Below, in pieces: positions 35,921 through 44,475 of a DNA stretch of 64,000 bases. Numbering within the stretch: the stretch's first letter is position 1; the number at the start of each line of letters is the position of its first letter. The stretch is from contig NZ_JAUYHK010000021.1 of assembly GCF_030690045.1 (NCBI RefSeq), positions 186,001 to 250,000 of the forward strand, read 5' to 3'. This stretch comes from Thalassospira sp. (lineage in GTDB: Bacteria; Pseudomonadota; Alphaproteobacteria; Rhodospirillales; Thalassospiraceae). The translations under genes and the position numbers were made by a program. Under the pieces are notes generated by a model. It saw only the letters and a program-made list of their open reading frames with translations. It was not told the origin of the DNA and did not search any database.

Positions 35921-38900
35921 ATGTTCCGCCGTTCCTTGCCCGCCAGTGACATCATACGTGCAAAAATCCGCAATACCTATCGCAGTGACGAGGAAGAAGT
36001 CGTCAACCGCCTGATTGCGGCGGCCACCCTGCCTGCGGAAGACAAAACACGGGTACAGGAACGCGCCCGCCAACTGGTACAGCGCGTACGCGAGGCCAGC
36101 ACCGGTCAGGGTGGTATTGATGCCCTGCTGCATGAATATGAATTGTCCAGCAAGGAAGGCGTCATTCTGATGTGTCTGGCCGAGGCGCTGTTGCGCGTGC
36201 CCGATGCGGTGACGGCGGACAAGCTTATTCAGGACAAGCTGTTTGATGCCGACTGGCACAGCCATCTGGGGCATAGCGAAAGCTTTTTCGTCAATGCCTC
36301 GACCTGGGGGTTGATGTTGACCGGCAAGATGATCCGTTTTGGCAAGGAAGAACGCGACAATCCGTCGGCCCTGGTCAAACGCATGATCGCCCGGTCGGGC
36401 GAACCGGTAATTCGCAAGGCCTTTAATCAGGCGATGCGGATCATGGGCAAGCAGTTTGTCATGGGCCGCACCATTGCCGAAGCCGAAACACGGGCCAAAG
36501 CCAATGAGGAAAAGGGATATCGTTATTCCTATGATATGCTGGGCGAGGCGGCCCGCACGATGGAAGACGCGGATCGTTATTTCCGGTCTTACGAGGATGC
36601 GATTGCCGAAATTGGCAAGGTTGCCAATGGGCGCGGCCCCATCAATTCACCGGGAATTTCGGTCAAATTGTCGGCGATCCATCCGCGTTATGATTTTGCC
36701 AACCGCGAACGGGTGATGGATGAGCTGGTCCCGCGCCTGAAATCGCTGGCGCTTCTGGCCAAAAAACTTGATATCGGTTTTACCGTCGATGCCGAAGAAG
36801 CCAACCGGCTGGATTTGTCGCTTGATGTGATCGAGGCGGTCTTTGCCGATCCCGATCTGGATGGCTGGGAAGGCTTTGGCCTTGCGGTGCAGGCCTATCA
36901 GAAACGGGCGTATCACGTTCTGGAATGGCTGGCCGATTTGTCGGGCCGGGTCGGGCGCAAGATGATGGTGCGTCTGGTCAAGGGGGCCTATTGGGATACC
37001 GAGGTTAAAAACAGTCAGGAAAACGGTTTTGAAGGATATCCGGTCTTTACCCGCAAGGCGGCGACCGATGTGTCCTATCTGGCCTGTGCGCGGTTCATGT
37101 TATCGCGGCGCGATGCCTTTTATTGCCAGTTCGCCAGCCATAACGCGCATTCGGTGGCCTCGATCATCCAGATGGCAGGCAATGATCGTAACTTTGAATT
37201 TCAACGCCTGCATGGCATGGGCGAAGCCCTGTATGAACAGATTGTCGGCAAAAAGGGCGAAGACATTCCGTGCCGCATTTATGCACCGGTCGGCACCCAC
37301 GAAGATCTTCTCGCCTATCTGGTGCGGCGTTTGCTGGAAAACGGGGCGAATACCAGCTTTGTAAACCGTATTCAGGACGAAAAACTACCGGTCGAAGAAA
37401 TGATCGCCGATCCGGTGGAAAAAATGGCTGCGTTGCCGCGCAAGGCACATCCGAAAATTCCGGCCCCGGTCGATCTGTATGGGGCCGGGCGGGTCAATTC
37501 GCGCGGGTTTGATCTGACCGATGTTACTAAATTATTGCCGTTGTCGGAAAAACTGTCGGCGATGGCAGGCAAAATCTGGAAAGCTGCGCCGCTGATTGAC
37601 GGTAAATGGCGGCAAGGTGCGGTGCAAGATGTGTTCAATCCGTCGCGCCGGGCGGAAAAGGTTGGCGAAGTTTGTTTTGCAACTGCCGATGATGTCGAAG
37701 CCGCAATTGTTGCTGCAACCAAAGGCTATCCGGTGTGGAATGCGACCCCGGCTTCGGAACGGGCTGCCTGTTTGCGCCGTCTGGCGGATTTGCTCGAAGA
37801 CAATACCGACGAATTCATTGCCTTGTGTCAGCGCGAAGCCGGCAAATTATATTCCGATGCGGTGGCAGAAGTGCGCGAAGCAGTGGATTTTTGCCGCTAT
37901 TACGCCAACCGTGCCGAAGATTTGTTCCGCGACGGCAGTTCGCTTGAAGGACGCGGGATATTTGTCTGTATCAGCCCGTGGAACTTCCCGCTGGCGATTT
38001 TTCTGGGGCAGGTTTCTGCTGCCCTCGCCGCAGGCAATGCCGTAATCGCCAAACCGGCCGAACAAACATCCCTGATTGCCGCAAAGGCCGGTGAACTTGT
38101 TCTGGCGGCGGGTGTGCCTGCCGGGGCATTTCAATTGTTGCCTGGGTCGGGTCGGTTGATTGGCACGATCCTGACCCATGATCCGCGCATTGGCGGTGTG
38201 GCCTTTACCGGGTCAACCGAAACCGCACAAATCATCAATGCTGCCCTTGCCAAACGGCCCGGCGTACCCCTGCCGCTGATTGCGGAAACAGGTGGTCAGA
38301 ATGCGATGATTGTCGATTCAACCGCCTTGCCTGAACAGGTGGTGCAGGATGTTGTGACATCGGGATTCCAGTCGGCAGGACAACGGTGTTCGGCCCTGCG
38401 TGTGCTGTTTGTGCAGGAAGACATTGCCGACAAGCTGATCCATATGTTGATCGGGGCGATGAAAGAAATCCGGGTCGGTGATCCGTTTTACCTCAACATT
38501 GATGTCGGGCCGGTGATTGATGATGTGGCACGCACCATGTTGCAAAAACATGCCGACCGCATGACCCGCGAGGCGAAATTGCTGTATGCCTGCGAAATGT
38601 TGCCCGAAAGCAAGGATGGCACGTTCTTTGCCCCGCATTGCTTTGAAATCCCGAACCTTGATGTTCTGGAACGCGAGGTGTTCGGCCCGATTGTCCATGT
38701 CGTGCGTTACAAGGCAAAAGACCTTGATGCGGTTCTGAACCAGATCAATGCGTCGGGTTATGGCCTGACACTGGGCATTCATTCGCGCATTGACGGCACG
38801 GCGCGGCACATCGCCAAAACATTGCGGGTCGGCAATTGTTATATCAATCGCAACATGATCGGCGCTGTGGTCGGCGTGCAGCCCTTTGGCGGGCAGGGAA

Positions 38901-39730
38901 AATCAGGTACGGGGCCCAAGGCAGGCGGTCCGCATTATGTCGAACGCTTTGCCAAGCCGGTGGCGCGTCCTGACTCCGTAAATGTGGCTCAGGCACCGGT
39001 CACGGCGGACCGTGAAACGCTGGTGATTACTGCACCGGTGCCGGTCGATGCCCTGACGGCATTGGCCGCCGCACAAAACCGCTGGCAAGCGACAGAGGGA
39101 TTAAGCCGGATCAAGATGCTGGAAAGTTTTGCTGACCGGCTGGAACAGTCCGGCGTGGCGGAACTGGCCGCAGGCCATCAACATATTGCTGATTTTGCGG
39201 CGATTTCCGAAAATGGCTTTGTCCGTCCAACCCGGATGCCCGGACCGACGGGGGAAACCAATGACCTGGAATTGTTGGGGCGCGGTGTTTACCTGATCCA
39301 GATCGACAAGGGGGCCGATGCGGCCCGTGTGTTGCGTCATCTGGGGGCGGCTTTGGCGGCGGGTAATGCGATGATGCTGGCCGGGGATCCCAAATGGCTG
39401 GCGAAATTGCCGGATCTGGCGCGGTCGGCAGGTTTGCCCGATCATCTGATCTGTACGGTCTCGGCCAAAGCCGGGCTTGCGGTGATGAATGATGGTGCGG
39501 TTGCCGGGGTGTCGTGTATTGCGCCGCTTGATCGTGTTACGGTGTTCAAACAGGTTCTGGCCGGGCGCGATGGCGCGATCCTGTCACTGATTTCCGATAG
39601 CGGCGCCGAAGATGACGGGGCCTTGCCCGCCGAAATCTTTCTGCATCGCTTTGCGACCGAAAAAACCGTTTCGATCAACACGACGGCGGCGGGTGGCAAT
39701 GCGTCGCTGATGTCGATGGATGAAGACTAA
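35921..39730 (+). CDS. putA: Bifunctional proline dehydrogenase / L-glutamate gamma-semialdehyde dehydrogenase PutA
   Basis: PutA oxidises proline to glutamate in two steps. I prefer the ATG at 35921 (AGGGAG upstream, 1269 residues), though ATGs at 35885 and 35810 are possible. In ORF-track numbering the PRODH barrel spans about 190-500 ('KLSAIHPRYDFANRERV', 'MVRLVKGAYWDTEVK', 'RIYAPVGTHEDLLAYLVRRLLENGANTSFVN'). The aldehyde dehydrogenase spans about 600-1040 ('ISPWNFPLAIFLGQVSAAL', 'IAETGGQNAMIVDST', nucleophile Cys860 in 'SAGQRCSALR'). A C-terminal domain of about 250 residues follows. It lacks the RHH DNA-binding domain of enteric PutA, so control by the divergent Lrp protein is likely. 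Confidence 0.95.
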   Translation: MFRRSLPASDIIRAKIRNTYRSDEEEVVNRLIAAATLPAEDKTRVQERARQLVQRVREASTGQGGIDALLHEYELSSKEGVILMCLAEALLRVPDAVTADKLIQDKLFDADWHSHLGHSESFFVNASTWGLMLTGKMIRFGKEERDNPSALVKRMIARSGEPVIRKAFNQAMRIMGKQFVMGRTIAEAETRAKANEEKGYRYSYDMLGEAARTMEDADRYFRSYEDAIAEIGKVANGRGPINSPGISVKLSAIHPRYDFANRERVMDELVPRLKSLALLAKKLDIGFTVDAEEANRLDLSLDVIEAVFADPDLDGWEGFGLAVQAYQKRAYHVLEWLADLSGRVGRKMMVRLVKGAYWDTEVKNSQENGFEGYPVFTRKAATDVSYLACARFMLSRRDAFYCQFASHNAHSVASIIQMAGNDRNFEFQRLHGMGEALYEQIVGKKGEDIPCRIYAPVGTHEDLLAYLVRRLLENGANTSFVNRIQDEKLPVEEMIADPVEKMAALPRKAHPKIPAPVDLYGAGRVNSRGFDLTDVTKLLPLSEKLSAMAGKIWKAAPLIDGKWRQGAVQDVFNPSRRAEKVGEVCFATADDVEAAIVAATKGYPVWNATPASERAACLRRLADLLEDNTDEFIALCQREAGKLYSDAVAEVREAVDFCRYYANRAEDLFRDGSSLEGRGIFVCISPWNFPLAIFLGQVSAALAAGNAVIAKPAEQTSLIAAKAGELVLAAGVPAGAFQLLPGSGRLIGTILTHDPRIGGVAFTGSTETAQIINAALAKRPGVPLPLIAETGGQNAMIVDSTALPEQVVQDVVTSGFQSAGQRCSALRVLFVQEDIADKLIHMLIGAMKEIRVGDPFYLNIDVGPVIDDVARTMLQKHADRMTREAKLLYACEMLPESKDGTFFAPHCFEIPNLDVLEREVFGPIVHVVRYKAKDLDAVLNQINASGYGLTLGIHSRIDGTARHIAKTLRVGNCYINRNMIGAVVGVQPFGGQGKSGTGPKAGGPHYVERFAKPVARPDSVNVAQAPVTADRETLVITAPVPVDALTALAAAQNRWQATEGLSRIKMLESFADRLEQSGVAELAAGHQHIADFAAISENGFVRPTRMPGPTGETNDLELLGRGVYLIQIDKGADAARVLRHLGAALAAGNAMMLAGDPKWLAKLPDLARSAGLPDHLICTVSAKAGLAVMNDGAVAGVSCIAPLDRVTVFKQVLAGRDGAILSLISDSGAEDDGALPAEIFLHRFATEKTVSINTTAAGGNASLMSMDED

Positions 39731-39746
39731 CGTGGTTTGAGACGCC

Positions 39747-39782
39747 AAAGCCCGCAGCATTCGATGCTGCGGGCTTTTTTTT
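39747..39782 (+). terminator. Intrinsic terminator of putA
   Basis: Fourteen-base perfect stem AAAGCCCGCAGCAT / ATGCTGCGGGCTTT with a TCG loop and eight T in a row, 16 bp after the putA stop. Confidence 0.92.
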
Positions 39783-39906
39783 GTCATAATCACAAGGCAC
39801 AAACAGCAATCATGACGTGGCATAATCTGGTAACCTTGCCCGGCATAAAACAAATATGGGCATGTCGGGCATGTGCCGGACTGCAAAGGCAAAAGGAGCA
39901 ACCTGG

Positions 39907-40545
39907 ATGACGAATGCATCGCGCGGCTGGCGTCGCATATTACAAACCGTGGCACTGGGTATGATCTTTACCGTGCCGCTTGCGGCATGCGCCCCTGTGC
40001 AAATGATCGTCGAAGACCGCGAAGGCAGCGATCAGTGGCTCGATACCCAGATCAAATCGGGAATCCTGGCCGAATTTGCCAAGGTCGATCACACCTATCT
40101 GATTGATGTCACCGTTGAAATCTGGAAACAGAATGTGATGGTGACCGGTATGGTTGATTCAAAGGGCAAATATCACGATGTCCTGTCGATCATCCGGCGC
40201 GACAACCGGGTCAAGCAGGTTTATGACCATTTGCAGGTTGCCGATTCGGAGGTGATTGCCGCCTATCATGCTGCCGAAGACCAGTATGGCAAAAACGCCG
40301 TCCCGACCGATTCAGCGACCCAGACAGTTTCCGATAACTGGATCGAAGGGCAAATCAAGGCGCTGCTGGTGGTGGAAAAGGGTGTGCGATCAGTCAATTA
40401 TCGTTGGCAGTCGGTTGGCAACATTGTCTATATGATGGGTGATGCCCAGACGCAGAAAGAACTCGATACGGTTCTGGGGATCGTGCGCCGGATCAAGGGT
40501 GTCAAACAGGTGGTCAGCCACATGACGATCGCTCCATCCGTCTGA
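39907..40545 (+). CDS. BON domain lipoprotein
   Basis: Predicted outer-membrane or periplasmic lipoprotein, 212 residues from the ATG at 39907 (AAAAGGAGC upstream). The signal peptide ends in the lipobox 'LAAC'. Two BON domains follow: about 50-120 ('DQWLDTQIKSGILAEFAKVDHTYLIDVTVEIWKQNVMVTGMV') and about 140-205 ('DNWIEGQIKALLVVEKGVRSVNYRWQSVGNIVYMMGDAQTQKEL'). This resembles the dual-BON DolP/YraP family, which supports outer-membrane integrity. It has its own terminator. Confidence 0.88.
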   Translation: MTNASRGWRRILQTVALGMIFTVPLAACAPVQMIVEDREGSDQWLDTQIKSGILAEFAKVDHTYLIDVTVEIWKQNVMVTGMVDSKGKYHDVLSIIRRDNRVKQVYDHLQVADSEVIAAYHAAEDQYGKNAVPTDSATQTVSDNWIEGQIKALLVVEKGVRSVNYRWQSVGNIVYMMGDAQTQKELDTVLGIVRRIKGVKQVVSHMTIAPSV

Positions 40546-40562
40546 TCCTAAATAATATTTTC

Positions 40563-40602
40563 AAAATCCCTCGTTGCCGATGCCGGTGGCGGGGGATTTT
40601 TT
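40563..40602 (+). terminator. Intrinsic terminator of the BON lipoprotein gene
   Basis: AAAATCCC / GGGATTTT stem with an inner imperfect GC-rich part, followed by further T, 18 bp past the stop. Confidence 0.65.
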
Positions 40603-40700
40603 ATGGGAAAAAGACAGAAATTTGATCGAAAGCATTTGAAAGGCAGTCGCAATTGCATTAGATGGGTGGGTGTAACTGATAACTGATTGCATTCAAGCCA

Positions 40701-40925
40701 ATGTATATTTGTGTTTGTAACGCCCTGAATGACCGTGATGTCAAACGCGCTGCCGCCGATGGCGGTGCTGCGCGTCCGGCCGATGTGTTCCGGTTTCACG
40801 GATGTGCGCCACAATGCGGTAAATGCGCCTGTCACATGCGCACCGAACTTGCGCGTCATCATCACAATGGCGGCTGTTGCGGCGGACAGGCAGTGGCAGC
40901 AGATCAGGCGATTGCCGCAGAATAA
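40701..40925 (+). CDS. bfd: Bacterioferritin-associated ferredoxin-like [2Fe-2S] protein
   Basis: Seventy-four residues beginning 'MYICVCNALNDRDVKRA'. The four cluster ligands follow the BFD pattern C-x-C-x32-C-x2-C (C4, C6, C39, C42). In other bacteria Bfd reduces and releases iron from bacterioferritin. Extra Cys residues (C35, C44 and the 'HHHNGGCCGGQ' tail) are unusual; the tail could bind metal. No bfr gene lies nearby. A bidirectional terminator follows. Confidence 0.88.
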   Translation: MYICVCNALNDRDVKRAAADGGAARPADVFRFHGCAPQCGKCACHMRTELARHHHNGGCCGGQAVAADQAIAAE

Positions 40926-40944
40926 CGGCGACGGCGTTCCAAAA

Positions 40945-40980
40945 ACAAAGGGCGAAGCACAATGGGGCTTCGCCCTTTGT
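40945..40980. terminator. Bidirectional terminator between bfd and leucine dehydrogenase
   Basis: Fourteen-base perfect stem ACAAAGGGCGAAGC / GCTTCGCCCTTTGT with an 8 nt loop, between convergent genes. A-rich sequence on the left gives a U tract on the minus-strand transcript. Confidence 0.82.
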
Positions 40981-41004
40981 CATTTTCAGGGCCGATTCCA
41001 TGAC

Positions 41005-42051
41005 TTAACGGGGGGCGAAACGTTCCTCGGCAATACGATCCGCGACAAAGCCGGTCGGCAGGTTTTCGGCTGCTGCGCGTTTAAAAATTTCGCGGGTGGT
41101 GTCGGCAATGCCTTCTATATGTTTGTTGGTGTCGCTGACCGGTTTGCCTTCACGGCCATAATAAACCTCGACCACGCCCCCGGCATTGATCACGTAATCG
41201 GGGGCATACAAAATACCCCGTTCCAGCAACATCTGACCGTGCCGGTCGGATTCAAGCTGGTTATTGGCGGCCCCGGCGATGATGCGGGCACGCAGGGTTT
41301 TGATGCTGCGATCATTGATCACACCGCCCAGCGCACAGGGGGCGAGAATATCGGCATCGACCGACAGAATCTCATCGACTGAAACGGCGGAGGCCCCCAA
41401 TTCGCGCACAGCGCGATCAACAATGTTGGCATTCAGATCGGCGACCACCAGCCGTGCCCCGGCATCATGCAACAACCGGCACAAATGATATCCGACATTG
41501 CCCAGCCCCTGTACGGCAACGCGCAAACCGCCCAGATCATCATGGCCGTTTTTAAACCGCACCGCTTCTTTCAGGCCGATAAAAACCCCATAGGCCGTAA
41601 AAGGTGAAGGATCGCCGGTGCGTGTCGGGTCGCTGCCGTCATTGATGCCGCCGACATGGGATGTCTGGCGGGCGATATTGTGCATGTCATCGGGGCTGGT
41701 GCCGACATCTTCGGCGACGATGTATCGCCCGCCGATCTGTTCAACCGCCCGGCCCATGGCGCGAAACAGTTCGGGGGTTTTCTGGCTGCGCGGGTCGCCC
41801 AGAATCACCGATTTCCCCCCGCCCAGCGGCAGGCGGGCCATCGCCGATTTATAGGTCATGCCGCGTGACAGGCGCAAAACATCGTGAATGGCGTCGGCTT
41901 CGCTGGCATAGGGCCACATGCGGCACCCGCCCAGTGATGGTCCCAGCCGGGTATTGTGAACGGCGATGATCGCCTTCAGGCCGGTGCGGGCATCATGGGC
42001 AAAGACAACCTGTTCGTGATTGTCAAACGCGGGATCGGAAAAGACATTCAT
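41005..42051 (-). CDS. Leucine dehydrogenase-type Glu/Leu/Phe/Val dehydrogenase
   Basis: NAD-dependent amino acid dehydrogenase, 348 residues. The N-terminal domain has 'GLKAIIAVHNTRLGPSLGGCRMWPY' and the catalytic Lys in 'ARLPLGGGKSVILGDP'. The Rossmann domain has 'VAVQGLGNVGYHLCRLLHDAGARLVVADLN' and the cofactor-side motif 'CALGGVINDRSI'. Size and motifs match leucine/valine dehydrogenases. It would convert leucine to 2-oxoisocaproate, feeding the leucine degradation operon about 7 kb away. Confidence 0.92.
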   Translation of the reverse strand: MNVFSDPAFDNHEQVVFAHDARTGLKAIIAVHNTRLGPSLGGCRMWPYASEADAIHDVLRLSRGMTYKSAMARLPLGGGKSVILGDPRSQKTPELFRAMGRAVEQIGGRYIVAEDVGTSPDDMHNIARQTSHVGGINDGSDPTRTGDPSPFTAYGVFIGLKEAVRFKNGHDDLGGLRVAVQGLGNVGYHLCRLLHDAGARLVVADLNANIVDRAVRELGASAVSVDEILSVDADILAPCALGGVINDRSIKTLRARIIAGAANNQLESDRHGQMLLERGILYAPDYVINAGGVVEVYYGREGKPVSDTNKHIEGIADTTREIFKRAAAENLPTGFVADRIAEERFAPR

Positions 42052-42428
42052 GGTGGGGCCTCCCGGGTGGTGTTGTTCTTGTGGCGGGTCTTCCTGTTAT
42101 GTTTGACGTGTTGGCCGCCGGATCAAATGGAAAATCGCGTTGCGGTTAAAAAAGACGGTTTCGACAAAAACCTCAGGAAAACACAGAACTTTATGTCCTG
42201 TGGGGGACGCCTTTGTAATTTTATTTCGTGCGTTTTGTTCAGGCCTCTTATGCAAAAGCGGCAGGAAGTATTCCGGTGAGATTCAATTAAAATGCGATTC
42301 ACGCCGGATGATTCACGGCTCGTTAAACCACTTGTTTCAAACTTGCGGGGTGCATTTCTATTTTCGGGGTGCATATCAGGACAATAAAGGCGTCCGGGCG
42401 GACGTCGATATAAGTAAGGAGACCGGCG
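42052..42428. other. Divergent intergenic region between leucine dehydrogenase and the 77-aa gene
   Basis: 377 bp with no supported CDS; the 173- and 131-aa ORFs crossing it look like shadows. It contains two CGGGGTGCAT direct repeats and three GATTCA copies (42282-42316), and should hold promoters for both flanking genes. Confidence 0.6.
42346..42374. repeat. Direct repeats CGGGGTGCAT
   Basis: Two perfect 10 bp copies (42346-42355 and 42365-42374), 19 bp apart start to start, about two helical turns. They lie 55-83 bp upstream of the 77-aa gene and could be a binding site for an activator. Confidence 0.45.
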
Positions 42429-42662
42429 ATGTCTGCTTTCACAGGACACGGCCACACTGTTTATCGCGTCGGGTTGCACAATCAGGCTGTACGCGAATGC
42501 GTCAAGGAAAACCGTTCCCACGCGATTTTCGATGACCGCTGGGCTGATACCCAAACACATGAAGTTGCCGCCAAAAACAAAACCAGGGCACTTGCCATGA
42601 TCGAAAACACCTATCCCTCGGCCGAGGGATTCGTGGTCGATCACGTCAAACGCCGGGGGTAA
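42429..42662 (+). CDS. Small uncharacterised protein, 77 residues
   Basis: Short gene with a strong TAAGGAG seven bases before its ATG and a clear terminator after it, so it is very likely expressed. The protein 'MSAFTGHGHTVYRVGLHNQAVRECVKENRSHAIFDDRW...' is hydrophilic, without signal peptide or membrane segment, and has one Cys and several His. I do not recognise the family. Its mixed alpha/beta composition suggests a small soluble domain. Confidence 0.75.
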   Translation: MSAFTGHGHTVYRVGLHNQAVRECVKENRSHAIFDDRWADTQTHEVAAKNKTRALAMIENTYPSAEGFVVDHVKRRG

Positions 42663-42686
42663 GGCAACACATAGGGCAAGTTTTCA

Positions 42687-42727
42687 AACCGTCAGAACCG
42701 GACGCCCCGTTCTGACGGTTTTTTCAT
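42687..42727 (+). terminator. Intrinsic terminator of the 77-aa gene
   Basis: Thirteen-base perfect stem AAACCGTCAGAAC / GTTCTGACGGTTT, 10 nt loop, followed by T. It may also stop the convergent isomerase gene. Confidence 0.9.
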
Positions 42728-42737
42728 GGCGGGATGA

Positions 42738-43334
42738 TTATTTCTGCATCAGGGCGCGGTCAACAAAATCAAGGCGATCCTGCCCCCAGAACATTTCGCC
42801 ATTGGCAAAATAGGTCGGCACGCCAAAGATATTGTCGGCCTTTGCTGCCTCTGTATTGGCGGTATAGACCGCATCAATGTCATCGTTGCTGGCCTGGTCC
42901 AGATATCCGGTATCCAGATGTGATGCGCTCAGGGCCTCGCGGATAATGGCGGGATCGGCAATATTGCGTTCCCGCGCCCAGATATCGCCCATCAGGGTTT
43001 CAATCAACAGATCGGCATTTCCACCATCCTGCAAAACGGCAATGATGGTTTTGGCTGCCAGCGTTTCATCAACCGGAAAACTGGCGGGCTGAAGGTTCAG
43101 TGGCAAGCCCAGCAAATCGCGCCAGCGCGCCAGTTCCAGCAAACGGTATTCCTGACGCGGTTTGGGGCGTTGCGCCAAAGGGACACCGCCGCCATGTTTC
43201 CAGATTTCGGCGGCACGCACCGGTTTATGCAGGATCTTAACCCCGTGCCGGGCGGCGATATCGACCGCACGGCGAAATCCGAAATAGGACCAGGGCGACT
43301 GGACGAAAAAATAATGGATGATCGGATTGGTCAT
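42738..43334 (-). CDS. 2-hydroxychromene-2-carboxylate isomerase-like protein (second copy)
   Basis: Protein of 198 residues from the ATG at 43334 (AGGAGC upstream; the track start is 29 codons earlier). The DsbA-like kappa-GST fold is visible in 'HYFFVQSPWSYFGFRRAVDIAARHGV' with the active-site Ser, and in 'NIFGVPTYFANGEMFWGQDRLDFVDRAL' at the end. It is clearly diverged from the copy at 34560-35156. Such proteins may be GSH-linked isomerases or oxidoreductases; the actual substrate is unknown. Confidence 0.88.
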   Translation of the reverse strand: MTNPIIHYFFVQSPWSYFGFRRAVDIAARHGVKILHKPVRAAEIWKHGGGVPLAQRPKPRQEYRLLELARWRDLLGLPLNLQPASFPVDETLAAKTIIAVLQDGGNADLLIETLMGDIWARERNIADPAIIREALSASHLDTGYLDQASNDDIDAVYTANTEAAKADNIFGVPTYFANGEMFWGQDRLDFVDRALMQK

Positions 43335-43359
43335 TGGACGCTCCTGATTTTTGGGTGGC

Positions 43360-44475
43360 TCAGTAATCAAGCCACCATCGATATTCCTCAAGCCCCGACA
43401 GAACGACACCATCAAAACCAAGTTGCATCAATCCTCCCAGATAGCTTTCAGGGGTGCCGAAAATCACATTCTGCCATGCCGGAGCCCAGTAATGGACATG
43501 ATGTTCCTGCCCCCATCGGGCGGTGCTGTTGGGTTCGCTGATAAATTCCGGTGCACCGGGCACCCAGTTTGCCTGCCAGTAATAACGATATGTTTCAGCC
43601 GTTCCGATATTCATCCAGGCCAGCAAGGTGCGCGGCGTACCCAGTTTTTTATAACGCAGACGCTTGATGTCATCAAAGGTTAGGGGCGTCATACCGCGAT
43701 GAAAGGCATCAAAAATCAGGATGTCATAATTACTGTCGGCAAGGGCGGCGACATAGTCTTCCTTGCTGCCAAACGGTGAACTGTCGACAATCACCGCATA
43801 ATTGCGGGCATCGCGAATATTATCAATAGCATGCGGATTTTCACCCATCGGTTTGACCGGGGTACGGGTCAGGGATGAAAGCTGTTTGTCGGGGGGCGGG
43901 GCGGCATAATAAAGCGCATTAAGGCCCGACAGCTTGCCCATGGCGGCGCGCACATCTTCGATCTTGTCGGTGTAATCGATCATGAAATAACGCAGCCCGT
44001 CAGCTTTAAGGCGGTTAAGATAACCCAGAATATAGTCGCTTTCGCTTTTTTCCGTCGCCACGCCATAGCTATCGATGCCGTAAAACGGGCTTTCGATCAT
44101 CAGACCGTCCAGCGACCGGATATAATTTCGTGCCGGTTCGGCGGTGCCGCGGGTTGCAAACAGGCTGGTTTCTAAAAATTCGGTCAGTTCCAGCCCGTTC
44201 AGGGCGATGACTGAGAAATCTGTCCGGTATGTCTTTGCCCAGCGGCTGAGTTTGATGACGAAATTGCGCATTTCTTCTTCAAACGCGACGGCGGGTTTGT
44301 CATCAACCTGCGGGATGCTGTTGGGTGCTGTGCGACTCAGGCTGTTGGGCGGCGGCAGGAACGGTTCAAGCTGTTGCGACCGGGCAAGGTCGGGTGCCGC
44401 CAGCCAAAGGCCGGACAGGGCCAAAAGGCTTGCACAGGCCCGTATTGCAAACTGTCGGCTAAGGGGCTGGATCAT
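43360..44475 (-). CDS. Exported GH114/TM1410-like protein with apparently permuted barrel
   Basis: Predicted secreted protein of 371 residues, ATGA-overlapping the FAD gene; signal peptide about 1-34. The C-terminal half (about 224-371) carries motifs normally found at the start of the GH114/TM1410 barrel: 'YDILIFDAF', 'LLAWMNIGTAETYRYYW', 'HYWAPAWQNVIFG', 'LGFDGVVLSGLEEYRWW'. The N-terminal half (about 66-205) carries motifs normally found at its end: 'FSVIALNGLELTEF', 'LDGLMIESPFYG', 'LRYFMIDYTD', 'LNALYYAAPP'. The order therefore looks circularly permuted. The usual Glu of 'GEAE' is Thr292 and the usual Asp after 'DGVYL' is Ser360, so glycosidase activity is doubtful. It may bind polysaccharide instead. 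Confidence 0.78.
   Translation of the reverse strand: MIQPLSRQFAIRACASLLALSGLWLAAPDLARSQQLEPFLPPPNSLSRTAPNSIPQVDDKPAVAFEEEMRNFVIKLSRWAKTYRTDFSVIALNGLELTEFLETSLFATRGTAEPARNYIRSLDGLMIESPFYGIDSYGVATEKSESDYILGYLNRLKADGLRYFMIDYTDKIEDVRAAMGKLSGLNALYYAAPPPDKQLSSLTRTPVKPMGENPHAIDNIRDARNYAVIVDSSPFGSKEDYVAALADSNYDILIFDAFHRGMTPLTFDDIKRLRYKKLGTPRTLLAWMNIGTAETYRYYWQANWVPGAPEFISEPNSTARWGQEHHVHYWAPAWQNVIFGTPESYLGGLMQLGFDGVVLSGLEEYRWWLDY

Noticed and set aside
42123-42644. 173-aa minus-strand ORF over the leucine dehydrogenase upstream region
   Set aside because: It spans the intergenic region and the reverse strand of the 77-aa gene, which has a strong RBS and terminator; no protein-like pattern.
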